Below, piece by piece: positions 52,446-62,105 of a stretch of DNA of 64,000 nucleotides. A model generated the notes under the pieces. The model saw only the letters and a program-made list of their open reading frames with translations, had not been told where the DNA came from and did no database searches. Position 1 is the first letter of the stretch; each line of letters starts with the position of its first letter. The DNA is from Emiliania huxleyi CCMP1516 (taxonomy: Eukaryota > Haptophyta > Isochrysidales > Noelaerhabdaceae): NCBI RefSeq assembly GCF_000372725.1, contig NW_005200057.1, positions 44,406 through 108,405 of the forward strand, read 5' to 3'. Made by a program: the position numbers and the translations under genes.

Positions 52446-53032
52446 ATGGGCACGCTGCCGGTCTACGCCTACTCGCTGACGGACGCACTCAGCGCCATCA
52501 ACTACCACCCCCCCAACGAGGCTGCAAGGCTCTTCAAGGAGCGCTTTCCCGCCTAGCCCAACCCATCCCCGCGCATTTGGCAGGGCCTCAGTGGATGCGC
52601 GGCGCCCACCACTAGCGCCCACCTCGCCAACAGGCCGCTATCGAGGACGCCGCCGCTGAGTTTGTATGCCCGATTACGTTGGAGCTGCCGATTGAGCCGG
52701 TGACGGCAGAAGATGGCGCAATATACGAGCGCGACGCCATCGAGAAATATTTTCTAATGCGCACCTCACAGGGCCTCGCACTGCGGTCGCCGCTTACTAA
52801 CAAGCCGATGGGTCAAGGCTTGCTTCCAGCGATCCAAGTGCGCAATGCCGTCGAGCGCCTGGTGCGCAGCGGGGCGGTGGGGGGGGAGAAGGCGGAGCGG
52901 TGGTTAGGTCGTCTCAAGGAGGAGGCGGTCCGGGAGCAGGAGACGCACAAGGCTAAGGCTGGCGATGTGCGCGCAATGCTGACGCTGTTTTCCCATTTCA
53001 AGGCGACGGCGAGCTCCATCGGAGTCTGCTAA
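52446..53032 (+). CDS. U-box domain protein
   Basis: Two exons, 52446-52550 and 52634-53032, giving 35 and 133 codons (167 residues). The U-box (FVCPITLELPIEPVTAEDG, IYERDAIEKYFL, SPLTNKPMG, QVRNAVERLV) follows exon 1 and would recruit an E2 enzyme for ubiquitination. The short helical C terminus (DVRAMLTLFSHF) resembles the start of a SEL1-type repeat. The intron is GC-AG (TTTCCC|GCCTAG to AACAG|GCCGCT); without splicing translation stops at 52553. Exon 1 (MGTLPVYAYSLTDALSAINY) has no recognised domain. Substrate unknown. Confidence 0.83.
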
Positions 53033-53478
53033 TTGCAGAGTCTCCATGTGTCTTCATCGGCTGTCCCTGTGCCTTCCGGCTCCTACCCGGTATTATGCTG
53101 CCGTCCAGGCCGCGCGTCCCTCGTTGCCCAGCGGTATAGGTGTAGGGCCGAGGACGGGGCGCGCCCGCGCATCGCACCTCTCTCATACCGCGGTGATCGG
53201 CACGTGTGTGACGATAACAAGACGCAGCTCGTAAAGACGCCTGCCACTGGGCCGCAGCGCGCAGGACTGGGGCCACTGGCACACACTGCATGGAGAAACA
53301 CCGAGTGCATGCTTGGGTGTAGAGGAGGGGAGACTCGCCCGATAAAATTCTAAGAAGAGTCTACGCGTACGTCTGGACAATACAGAACACTCAGATACAC
53401 TCAGCATTTTCCTGCGCGGCCCCCCGCATCGCGCGAGCGAACCCCGCGGCGGCGCGGGGCCCGCGCGCAAATCGCCCA
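53033..53478. other. Intergenic, no gene seen
   Basis: The U-box gene and the INTS9 gene converge here. No repeat, RNA gene or coding region I can support. Confidence 0.5.
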
Positions 53479-56153
53479 TCACAGCTCGACGAGCTGCTCG
53501 CGAATCGCCTCCTGCACAAGCACGATCAGGTCAAAGTCAGCGCTGCGCACGACGCTCTGCGCCCCCCGCAGCTCCAGCGTGCCGCCGTCCAACTCGACGA
53601 GAACGGGCGCCTGGCCAGACGGAGGTGAGTGTGAAGAGACGCTCATCACAGCGTGCCTCCGCCCGCTCGGCGGAATTGGGAGCCTCGTCGCCTCCGCGCG
53701 TGCGGACCGCCGGATCGAGCCCGCGTGCGCTGAGCGCCTCTAGCAGCGTGGGGAGGTCGATTCGACCTACAAGCCCGCCGCCGCCGCCGCTGCCGCCGTC
53801 GCCTCTGCCGCCGTCGCCGCTGTCGCTGCCGCCGCCGCCCGCCGCTTGGGTGGCGGCGGGCGGGTCGTTGTCTGCGAGCAGCCGCGGCGGCTCCCCCTCG
53901 GCCTCGCACAGCAGCAGCGAGGCGCGCGCGGCGCGGACGCCTCCCGCGAGACAGCGCCTGTGCACGGCAGATGTGGCGTGGAGGGGCGCTGCGCACAGCG
54001 CACTGCGCCGCGGGAGCGAGGGCCGGGTCTCGCATGCGAGTGGCGTCAGCGAGGGGCCCCGCGATGCGCGCGCTCAGGCAGGGCTGCGACGCCGGCAGGA
54101 GGAGCGTCGCGGAGGGGGCGAGCCTCCGCACGGGGGCGGCTCGTACGCGCTCGAGGGAGCGGAGCGGAGCGGGCGGCAGGACGGCGATGCGCGGCGCCAT
54201 AGCCTCGAGCATCGAGTACGCCTCCACCTCGCCGGTCCGCAAGTCGAGCGGCCGGAGCAGCGGCTGCACGTGGCCGAGCGGCGAGAAGGGGGCGAGCAGC
54301 TGCGCGCAGTGCTCCTCCGGGCGCAGCGTCGGCACCGGCAGCGGCGCAGTGAGCAGCAGCAGCGCCCTCCTCCCCCGCGCCTATAGGAAGGTTCCAGGAG
54401 AGGTCCAGGACAGGTCCGAGAAGGAGCAGCAGCGCCCTCCTCCCCCGCGCCGGGTGACGCCACTCGCGCAGCAGAGCCGCGGCGGGGCCGGTGCGCAAGG
54501 ACGGGTCTGGCGCGAGGACGATGGCGGGGTGGGGGAGCGGCGACGGCAGCGCGTCGAGCGAGCCGACGCAGAGGAGCCGCCCTTCCGACTGCAGCGCGTC
54601 GAAGGCGAAGGGCAGCTGCGGCTCAAAGGCGCGCTCTGCGCGGCGGCAGTCGACCCACTCGGCGAGGGAGGAGGCGTGGGAGAGGCAATCGGCGCCCACC
54701 GGAGAGACGAGGGCGAGGAGTGGCGGGCGGGCCGCGTGAAAGCGCACGGACAGCGCTCCAGCGATCGCCTCGACCAGGCCGAGCGACGAGCCGCCCGCCG
54801 GAGACCAAGGGAGGAGGACCGACATGCCGCCCGCAACGGCGCGCACCGCCGCGTCGACGACTGCGCCGACCGACTCCCCGACCGGCGCGGCGCCGGGGTG
54901 GCGGACCTCCCTCAGGAGGAGTGCGTCCGACCCCTTCAAGTCGGGAAGCAGCTCGACGCTGCGGCAAGCGCACAGCGCCACGCCGGCGGCGGCGGCGGTT
55001 GCGGCGGCGGAGGCGGTGGCGGCGGCGGAAGCGGCGGCAGAGGCGGCGGCAGCGGCAGAGCTAGCAGCGGCCGCGGCGAAGGCGTACGTTCCGTTGGCGG
55101 AACAAGAGCCGGCGGCGGGCGGCGGCAGCGGCGGCGGCAGCGGCGGCGGCAGCGGCAATTGCGGCGGTGGCAGTGGCGGCGGCGGCGGCGCGGCGGCGGC
55201 GAGAAGTGCGAAGCGGGAGCCGTTAGCATCGAGGCTCCACGCGGCGCCTAGAGTCGTCACGTGCCGCGGATCACGACAGCAGAGCAGCTCCTCCGAGGCT
55301 CCTCGCGGCGCCTCCGATGGTGAGGCCAGACGGGCGCGCCATGACGGAGAGCGCGCCGTCCTCCGCCAGCCAGACGCGCTGCCCGTACGAGACGGGGGTG
55401 ATGCGGGCGGCGCACGCGGCCACCTCCGCCTCCGAGTACCCTGCCATCCCGGACCGCCAAACACCGTGCAGGAAGTCGGCCACGGCGGCGGGCGCAGAGC
55501 CGCCGGCGGCGGGCGCGGCCGGCGGCGCGGCGTGTGACGGCGACGATGCGTCGGCGGCTTGCATGCGTGCGAGCTCGAGCATGCGCAGCGTGCCGAGCCG
55601 CAGCGCGGCGTACGTCGCGTACACGCGGCCGCGGTAGCCCAGCCTGCGGCGGCGAGGGAGGGAGGCGAGGCGGCCGAGGTGCAGCCGGAGAGGCCGAGGT
55701 GCAGCCGGGTCTGGCCGAGATGAGGCCGAGGTGAGGCAGAGATGAGGCCGAGATTAGGCTGCGAGCCTACATGTGCGGCTGGCCCACGATGTGTGTGCGA
55801 CACAGAGAGGCGCCGAGCTGGCGTGTCCAGGAGGCGGGCGCGGCTCGCCGTTCGGTCAGCAGAGGCAGCGCCAGCATCTCGTCCCCGCTGCTGACGAGGA
55901 CGGCAAGCACGCCGGACGCCTCGACGGAAGAGAGGCGTGGCAGAGTGAGCCGAGCGCGGTCGGCGAGGTGCCACCAGCCGTTCTGCTCCGAAGCGGGCGG
56001 AGGACGCTCTGCGTCGCCGCTGCCAGCGCAGAGCGGCTGGTAGTGGAGCAGCGAGAGCGGCTCGGCACCGTAGTCGATCAGCAGCCGCTCGCCTCCCGGC
56101 AGCCGCAGCTCCGTGCAGCGCTCGCCGCGGTGGATTAGGGAGGCGCTGGCCAT
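53479..56153 (-). CDS. INTS9: Integrator complex subunit 9-like protein
   Basis: Inactive metallo-beta-lactamase/beta-CASP partner of INTS11, acting in 3' processing of snRNAs in the nucleus. Exons 56153-55849, 55643-55312, 55247-54451 and then 54380 downward are supported by phase; two more introns lie near 53965-54060 and 53600-53630. Landmarks aligned with human INTS9: LLIDYGAEPLSLLHY, VLAVLVSSGDEMLALPLLTE, GRVYATYAALRLGTL, PSGLTIGG|AAWSLD, MSVLLPWSPAGG, LVSPVGADCLSHASSLAEWV, IVLAPDPSLRTG, and a C-terminal domain with IDLPTLLEALSARGLDP and VLVELDGGTLELRG. Metal-binding His residues of active enzymes are absent, as expected for INTS9. A long Ala/Pro tract encoded by GCG/GGC repeats interrupts the middle. 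Three phase-determined introns have GC donors, two with clear exonic duplications. Confidence 0.82.
55646..55760. repeat. Degenerate tandem repeat in INTS9 intron 1
   Basis: Repeats of GGCCGAGGTGCAGCCGGA and shorter GGCCGAGATGA units within intron 55644-55848. Confidence 0.8.
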
Positions 56154-56261
56154 CGAGAGGAGCGAGCGGCGCGAGTACAAGCCGGCCTGGGAAAAGAATT
56201 CGTTGGCTTACGCGGCCCAATGAGACACCCACAGGACCCGAGAACACACCTTCCTTCCCGT

Positions 56262-56336
56262 GAATCCCTGTGTGGTGGCGGCGTGCCGTCCTCCCATCCC
56301 TCCTTTGGCCGCTATGTTTTCTTTCTTTCTTTTACA
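56262..56336 (-). repeat. Dispersed repeat unit between INTS9 and the methyltransferase gene
   Basis: Inverted-orientation copy of the 37885-38050 unit: ATCCCTGTGTGGTGGCGGCG, then CCCATCCCTCC and a CTTT tract. It ends about 25 bp before the stop codon of the next gene. Confidence 0.87.
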
Positions 56337-56360
56337 GGACCCGAGTCCCGAGAGCGGACA

Positions 56361-59300
56361 CTACACATGAAAGCCCGACCAGGCTTCCGGAACGTAGCGG
56401 CGGATCCGGCCGCCGTCCTTGGAGTCGAGGTACGCCAGGAGCACTCTCGACCCGAGGAGCGGCTGCGACGGCACAAAGGCCGAGCGCGTGGTGCGCCCGT
56501 CCGAGAAGGCGAGGCTGACGTACACGTTGTGGAGCGAGCCCGGCTTGGCGCCGCTGTACACCCAGTGCCGGACCACCTTTGTGACGCCGAGGGCGGCGAG
56601 CGCGTCGTCGACGTGCACCTGCTTCTCGGCCTCCAGAGCAGGGCGGAGCTGCTGCGGCCCCTCCTGCCCCTCCCCCCTCCCCTCCCCCCCGCGGGAAGTC
56701 TGTGGCAGCGCACCCGCCTGGGTCGAGCAGGGCCGTGCCGACTGCTGCTGCTGCTCCCCGGGCAGCGCACGCGGGGGCGGGGCGTGCTGCAGCTCATCCT
56801 CGGGCGAGAGCAGCTGCGTGCTGAAGACCACGCCGGGGATCGCCTCGCGGAGGGGGATGCCGAGAGCATGCGCGGTGGCGGCGGGCGGCGCGAACGCGCT
56901 GCTGGCCTGGCTCGGCGCGCCGTCTGTGCTCTCGATGACATCCTCCCTGCCGCTGTCCCAAACCTCCTCCTCGGCGGCGCAGTGGTTGCGCCGGCGGTCG
57001 GGGTTGTACTCGCAAAACCACTTTTCGCCCTCGGCGTCGTCTAGAGCGGCGGGCAGACGGCGCCACTTGCCGCACCGGTCACACGCCACCCACGAGCTGG
57101 GCGGTGGCTCGGCTGGAAGTGCAGCTCCGCGCAGCGTCACCGTCACCGTCTCGAACCGATCCGCAGCCGCCTCGATCGCCCGGTCAATCTCGTCGTTGGA
57201 GAGCTCTTGCGGCGCCGAGCAGGAGCTGTGTCGCGGGTCCTCCTCGTTCTGATCGCACGTCCACGATGAGGGCAGCCTGAAGGGGCCGTGACCGGGCAGC
57301 CTCCTCCACTTGCCGCACCTCTCGCACTCGATCCACGCGTCCTCCTCCGACACGCCGAGGATCGTCCGCAGCTCGTCAGAGCTCAGCCCCGCGCGCCCCA
57401 TCCACCGGAGTAGGTCGGCAAGGCTCACGCGCCGCCGCCACACCCGCCCCTCACGCACGCAAATCCGCCGGTCCGCCTCCTCCTTCCTCGCCTCGCGCAC
57501 GCCGACCGCGTGGTCGCGCTGGTCGGCGGCGCAGCGCCGCGCGTGGTCGCTAAGCGACGGGTCGTCCACGACGCGCTGCAAGTCTACGACGGAGCGGAGA
57601 GGCTCGAGCTCACCGCGCCGCAGCGCCTCGGCGCAGAGCTCGCCAAGCGTCGCGGCGGGCAGGGCGCGCGGCCACCAGCGGCGCTCGACAAAGTGCCAGC
57701 GGCCGGTGGCTCGCCGGCTGAAGCAGAGCGTGGCCGGTTGGGCGAGGGACGCGAGCCGCGGAAAGTCAAACGGCACGTTGCCCGCGTAGCTGTCCGGGAG
57801 GCTCGGCGCGTGGGTGAGGGGGCGGAGGCTGGGATGCGCATACGCGCGCGGCGCCCGCCACTCCGATGCGATGGAGTGACCGAGCTCGCGGGCCTGTAGC
57901 GGCGAGACCATGTTTGCGAGCCCCGCCGCCGCCATCGTGCGGTGCGCGCGCGTCTCGGCGCCGACGGGGTCGCTCTTTCTCCTTCCCGAGCAGCTGGCCA
58001 CGTCCTGGTAGCCGTCGGGCAGTCCGCTGGCGCGAGCGGCGAGCCAAGGAGACAGCGCGTAGAAGGTATCTTCGTAGAAGAGGGCGACGTTGAGGCCGCG
58101 GTTGTAGGCTGGCAGGCCGCCAAAGACTGCGTCGATGCCCCGGTTGCGAGCGGCGTAGCGGAGCTCTCCAACGCCCGTCGTGAAGCTAAAGACTGGGTGC
58201 GCAGACGCAGCGGCGCACTCTCTGCGGCGCTTCTTCCCCGCGCCCGTGCAAGCCGCGCCGCGCGCCTCCGTCTCCTCCGCGATCGAGCAGGCCGCGCCGC
58301 GCGCCTCCGTCTCGGGATTAGCAGGCTCGTCGCTGACTAGCCGCAGCAGCGCCGCCGCCGGGTGGAAGGCGCCTCGAGTATGCACCGAGAGGATGCGCGA
58401 GCGGCGGTGCAAGTCCCCGGCGGCGGCGGTGGGCATGACGACAAAGGCGTGCTCGGTGAATCCGAGCGCCTCGAGCTCGGCCACCCACAGGGAGTAGGAG
58501 CTCCGCTCCTGCCCTTCCAGCAGGCTCAGAAAGTTGGGCACGTTCTCGAAGGCGATGACCTCCAAGTTGGGGGCGGAGCCAATGCGGGCAAAGACTCCTC
58601 GCAGCGTCTCGTCGGTCAAATCGGGGATGCCGTCCGCGTTCAAGCCCGAGTGCTGCGTGCAAATTGGAGTGACGGTGAGCATGGCCGCCGTAGCTCTGTA
58701 CCGCTGCTGCTTGCGCGACTCGGGGCCCAGCACGACGCAGTCGGGGAAGCGCTTTCGCAGCACGGCGGTCGCGTGCAGCCCGCTGCTGGTGTCGTCGAGC
58801 TCCGACGCCTCGACGAGCCTCAGCCAGAGGCCAGCCTCTTCGAAGCCCGCCTCGAGCCCGTGCTCGAAGCCGCCGATGCCGGTAAACTCGGAGCAGGCCT
58901 CGACCGTGGCTCCGGGAAGCAGGCCGCCAAGCCGGTTCTCCTCGTCGACCCTCCGCGCCTGCCTCCTCTGCGGGGCCGGCTCGCTGCTGCCGCAAGCGGG
59001 CCCCGTCAGCAGCAGCACCGGCTCCGGCCTCTCTTTCGGCGGCAAGAGGAAGGGAAGCGGTCGCGGCGTTGAGGCCTCCAAACAGACGCGCCTCCGCTTC
59101 TCGGCCGCCTCCGCCTCCGCCTCCGCCTCCGCCTCAGCCGCCTTGGCGAGCTTTCGACGCCTGGTCCGGGCCCTCGCCTGCGCCTCCTGCTCCTTGAAGT
59201 CGGGCGGCTCGTACTTCTGCGGCTCCCGCACGGCCCGGGACGACGCGGCGCCCGCGCTGGTGTGATCGCCGAGCAGCGCCGCCGGCTCGACATCTCGTCC

Positions 59301-59699
59301 GGCCGGCACTGGCAATTTCGCTAGGCTAGGTGCGGCAGGCGAGTCGACGACGGCCTGAACGGCCATCGTCGGCACTCGCGCCGGTGCTGCCGGTGCCGCG
59401 GGCTGCCGGTGTTGCAGCGCCAGCCGTTGCGGCGTCTGGGCTACCGCGCCCTCTGCCTGCTTTCGGCTCTCCTGCGCCATGCGAGCCTGAACCATCCGCT
59501 CGAGGGCGTCGAGTCTGGCATCGAGGCTGGCCGGGCGAAACGGTACGTCTGAGAGCGAGTTGCCGACCGCTTTGACGGTTGCTCCTGGGCCCGCGGCGAC
59601 GCGGGCAGCGAGGAAGGCAATGGGCGGCGGTGGATTAGCTGATGGCACGACTGGCATTGCTGCTGCGGTGGCGACCAGTGAGGCTGTTTGCTCCTGCAT
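56361..59699 (-). CDS. DNA cytosine-5 methyltransferase-like protein with two CW zinc fingers
   Basis: Single-exon, 1112 residues from ATG 59699 (MQEQTASLVA). The methyltransferase region (about 265-650) has motif I as CSEFTGIGGFEHGLEAGF, a Cys-containing motif IV-like TPICTQHSGLNADG, and ENVPN in the place of motif VI. In motif IV the usual PPCQ/PCQ is PICTQ; the Cys is kept but the context is odd. Two CW-type fingers follow: WIECERCGKWRRLPGHGPF with later paired Cys, and WVACDRCGKWRRLPAALDD with later Cys. CW domains usually read histone H3 lysine-4 methylation. A basic, Ala/Glu-rich region (RRRKLAKAAEAEAEAE) precedes the catalytic part. Expected nuclear. Activity is uncertain because of the unusual motif IV. 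Confidence 0.77.
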   Translation of the reverse strand: MQEQTASLVATAAAMPVVPSANPPPPIAFLAARVAAGPGATVKAVGNSLSDVPFRPASLDARLDALERMVQARMAQESRKQAEGAVAQTPQRLALQHRQPAAPAAPARVPTMAVQAVVDSPAAPSLAKLPVPAGRDVEPAALLGDHTSAGAASSRAVREPQKYEPPDFKEQEAQARARTRRRKLAKAAEAEAEAEAEAAEKRRRVCLEASTPRPLPFLLPPKERPEPVLLLTGPACGSSEPAPQRRQARRVDEENRLGGLLPGATVEACSEFTGIGGFEHGLEAGFEEAGLWLRLVEASELDDTSSGLHATAVLRKRFPDCVVLGPESRKQQRYRATAAMLTVTPICTQHSGLNADGIPDLTDETLRGVFARIGSAPNLEVIAFENVPNFLSLLEGQERSSYSLWVAELEALGFTEHAFVVMPTAAAGDLHRRSRILSVHTRGAFHPAAALLRLVSDEPANPETEARGAACSIAEETEARGAACTGAGKKRRRECAAASAHPVFSFTTGVGELRYAARNRGIDAVFGGLPAYNRGLNVALFYEDTFYALSPWLAARASGLPDGYQDVASCSGRRKSDPVGAETRAHRTMAAAGLANMVSPLQARELGHSIASEWRAPRAYAHPSLRPLTHAPSLPDSYAGNVPFDFPRLASLAQPATLCFSRRATGRWHFVERRWWPRALPAATLGELCAEALRRGELEPLRSVVDLQRVVDDPSLSDHARRCAADQRDHAVGVREARKEEADRRICVREGRVWRRRVSLADLLRWMGRAGLSSDELRTILGVSEEDAWIECERCGKWRRLPGHGPFRLPSSWTCDQNEEDPRHSSCSAPQELSNDEIDRAIEAAADRFETVTVTLRGAALPAEPPPSSWVACDRCGKWRRLPAALDDAEGEKWFCEYNPDRRRNHCAAEEEVWDSGREDVIESTDGAPSQASSAFAPPAATAHALGIPLREAIPGVVFSTQLLSPEDELQHAPPPRALPGEQQQQSARPCSTQAGALPQTSRGGEGRGEGQEGPQQLRPALEAEKQVHVDDALAALGVTKVVRHWVYSGAKPGSLHNVYVSLAFSDGRTTRSAFVPSQPLLGSRVLLAYLDSKDGGRIRRYVPEAWSGFHV

Positions 59700-59736
59700 G
59701 CGCGACTTCCGGCTCGTGGCGTTCGTTCACGGCTGG

Positions 59737-59876
59737 CTGGCTCAGGCAGCGTAATCCGGGTTGGCCGGCTCAGGCAGCGTAAGGGTTGGCCGGCTCGGGC
59801 AGTGGAATCCGCGTTGGCCGCTCAGGCAGCGGAATCCGGGCGTTGGCCGGCTCGGGCAGTGGAATCGGGTCTCAGA
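59737..59876. repeat. Tandem repeat upstream of the methyltransferase gene
   Basis: About five copies of a 25-28-bp unit close to GTTGGCCGGCTCAGGCAGYG followed by GAATCCG. They start 38 bp upstream of the start codon, so they lie in the promoter or 5' UTR. Confidence 0.88.
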
Positions 59877-60034
59877 TGAAGCCGCCGCGCCAATAGAGAG
59901 AGAGCTAACAAGCTGCCGAGCCCAAATCACTGTACAAATCACTGTGAGAGTCGTGATTTCTTGTTGGTTAATAAAGGCTCCGCATGGGTACAAAGGAGAT
60001 ATTTTTAAGGGGACACAGACATGTTCATACTGCT

Positions 60035-61297
60035 CTAGTTATCTGCTGGCGCACTCTCCTCATCCATCTCGCTGGCACTCTCCTCATCCATCTCGCTGTC
60101 CCATTCGCTGCCACTACCGGTACAATCGCGGCATCCGGTCCTACACTCCCAGTGTGAGTACTGCTCGCGCGCGCACTTGCACATGTAATCATGATCTATT
60201 GGACAGTGAGAGCGGCACGGGTTTTGCATGTCCTCGCTGTCAAGGGGCGCAAAGTCCGTGTCGTAGGCAAGCAAGAATGTGGACTCGAGCACCAAGCAGT
60301 CACTGCATGTTTCACATCGGTGTAGCACCACGTGCACGTCGGGCAACGGCAAGTATACCTCCTCAGCTCCTGTCACGGGCACGATCTCCAGAAGCTTGTG
60401 TGTGTCGGCCGTTGTGAGAGGCTCTTGCAGGTGGAGGCGCTCAAGCATGCGCCGTGCAATCGTCTCCGATAGCTCAAACCTGCGCCGCGTTACCTGCCCG
60501 TATGCGTTGGGGGCGATTGCCTCCCGGCCGAGCTCGTAACGCGCATCCGGGTGCGGAGGCAGCAGCCGCACCCACGAGCCCACGCGCACGTCGCCTCCCG
60601 CCATCGCCTCGACATGCTCCGGCAGCGCATATGTCTGCCGCTTGACGAGGTAAAAGCTCTCGCCCTCGAGTCCCCAATGCTGCCATGGATGAAAGGCGAC
60701 GACAGTGCCTAAGTGGTTCATGGCTCGATCAGGCTCGTCCTCCAAGTTGCTGCCGTGGTGCATGTCCACGAGCTGCCCGACGCTCGGCCACGGCTCCACC
60801 GCGTACGGCGAGAGCAGCACCGGCTTCTCATCCTCGCTCCCGTCGAGCAGCACTTGGTGGTGGTGCTTTGGCTCCGTGATTGCCACGCGGCCCGAGGCGT
60901 CAAGCTCCAGGCTCATGATGTGCCGCGGGTCGTTTGGCACCGGGTCGGGGAAGCACAGCTGGCCGCGCTCCAGCATGGTGCCGCACTGCCCAGCAAGTTC
61001 TCCCTCAGATACACGCACGCGCTGGGGCACGAACAGGAAGCGCTCGCCGAGCAGCCGCTGCTCCTCGCGCTGGCGGATGGAGGCAAAGCTCTCGCCAAGT
61101 GGCGGGCGCGCCTTCTCCTTGGCTTGGCGGCGGTGCTGACTGACGACTTGGCGGCGGCGGTTGGCATCAGCCTTCTTGGCCTCGGTGCCCGCCTTCTTGC
61201 GCTTGGCCGCCCCGCTCTCATACTGCCGCTCGCTGCGCTCCCTCGGCTGCCTGTTCTTCTCGTGCTGTTGCCGCTGCCTCTTCGCCCGCTCCTTCAT
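60035..61297 (-). CDS. Unknown protein with basic N terminus and Cys-rich C terminus
   Basis: Single-exon, 420 residues from ATG 61297 (MKERAKRQRQQHEKNRQPRE). The first 70 residues are strongly basic and probably helical, a possible nuclear localisation or nucleic-acid-binding part. The middle is well ordered (VGQLVDMHHGSNLEDEPDRA, HPWQHWGLEGESFYLVKRQT). The last 100 residues hold clustered Cys and His (HRCETCSDCLVLEST, NPCRSHCPIDHDYMCKCARE, CRTGCRDC), suggesting metal binding, then a repeated acidic tail (SEMDEESASEMDEESA). No family recognised. Upstream at 61486-61500 is a TTAATTCTTCGC stretch on the coding strand. Confidence 0.68.
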   Translation of the reverse strand: MKERAKRQRQQHEKNRQPRERSERQYESGAAKRKKAGTEAKKADANRRRQVVSQHRRQAKEKARPPLGESFASIRQREEQRLLGERFLFVPQRVRVSEGELAGQCGTMLERGQLCFPDPVPNDPRHIMSLELDASGRVAITEPKHHHQVLLDGSEDEKPVLLSPYAVEPWPSVGQLVDMHHGSNLEDEPDRAMNHLGTVVAFHPWQHWGLEGESFYLVKRQTYALPEHVEAMAGGDVRVGSWVRLLPPHPDARYELGREAIAPNAYGQVTRRRFELSETIARRMLERLHLQEPLTTADTHKLLEIVPVTGAEEVYLPLPDVHVVLHRCETCSDCLVLESTFLLAYDTDFAPLDSEDMQNPCRSHCPIDHDYMCKCAREQYSHWECRTGCRDCTGSGSEWDSEMDEESASEMDEESAPADN

Positions 61298-62105
61298 GAT
61301 CGCAGCACGTGCGGTCCTCTCCTCCTCGCTCGCATCTGCCGACAGCTTGGGCGGCGGCGGCTGGTCGGGGTCGGCGTGGTCGATCGAGCCACTGACGCTC
61401 GATCAGCCATCCAGCCAATGGATCGCGAGCACCACTTTTTTCGGGGTGGCCCTGGCACTCGTGTCGGCTGTATGTGTCTATGTACGTGCGAAGAATTAAT
61501 GTAGGGGGTGGGTACCATACGAAGTAAACTTCTCCGTTGTACGATAAAAATCTCTCTCCAATAGAGGCTTTTGACAAACGTGAAAAATAAAAAGACACAA
61601 AAAGTCGTTTGACCCGCCGCCCAATGCTCCGCCGTTCGCTGCCGTGGTCTGCCGCCGTGCCGCCGCTCCTTACCGTGCCGCTCCTTCCGCGCCTCGCCGC
61701 CCTTGCCATTTATTCGCCGTCCCTCCTGCCGTGCGTTACCGCCGTGCCGCCGTACCGCCGCTCCTACAGTGCCGCGCCGCCTCCCACACGCACACACCTT
61801 ACCTCCTGCTCGACCGAGTTTGCGCTGAGAAGTGACCCGAGCCGCCGGGTGGTGCCCCGCAGGCCGCAGCGACCTCGCTGGACCAGAAGAACCGGTCCGC
61901 GAGTGCTCCGCAGCAGCCTCGCTGAGCCAGAACGTCGGCTCGCGGGGGGTGGGGTGCTAGTATGAGCCCGACCCAGGTCGTAGTGTTCTTGCTCCCAGCG
62001 CTTGCGCTTCGGCGGTTAGTGGTGCACTAACCTCCGAGAAACCCTTCGGGTCGCTCCTCATCGCAAACCCTGTCAGCAGAGTCCTCAAAGGGAAAGGAGA
62101 AGAGC
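61298..62105. other. Intergenic, no gene seen
   Basis: Pyrimidine-rich sequence with repeated CCGCCGTGCCGCCGCTCCTT-like words (61650-61780) and no convincing coding pattern on either strand. Confidence 0.45.

Noticed and set aside
55010-55200. GCG/GGC-rich tract considered as an intron of INTS9
   Set aside because: The frame remains open through it and phase agrees on both sides, so it is more simply an Ala/Pro-rich coding insert, though an intron cannot be excluded.
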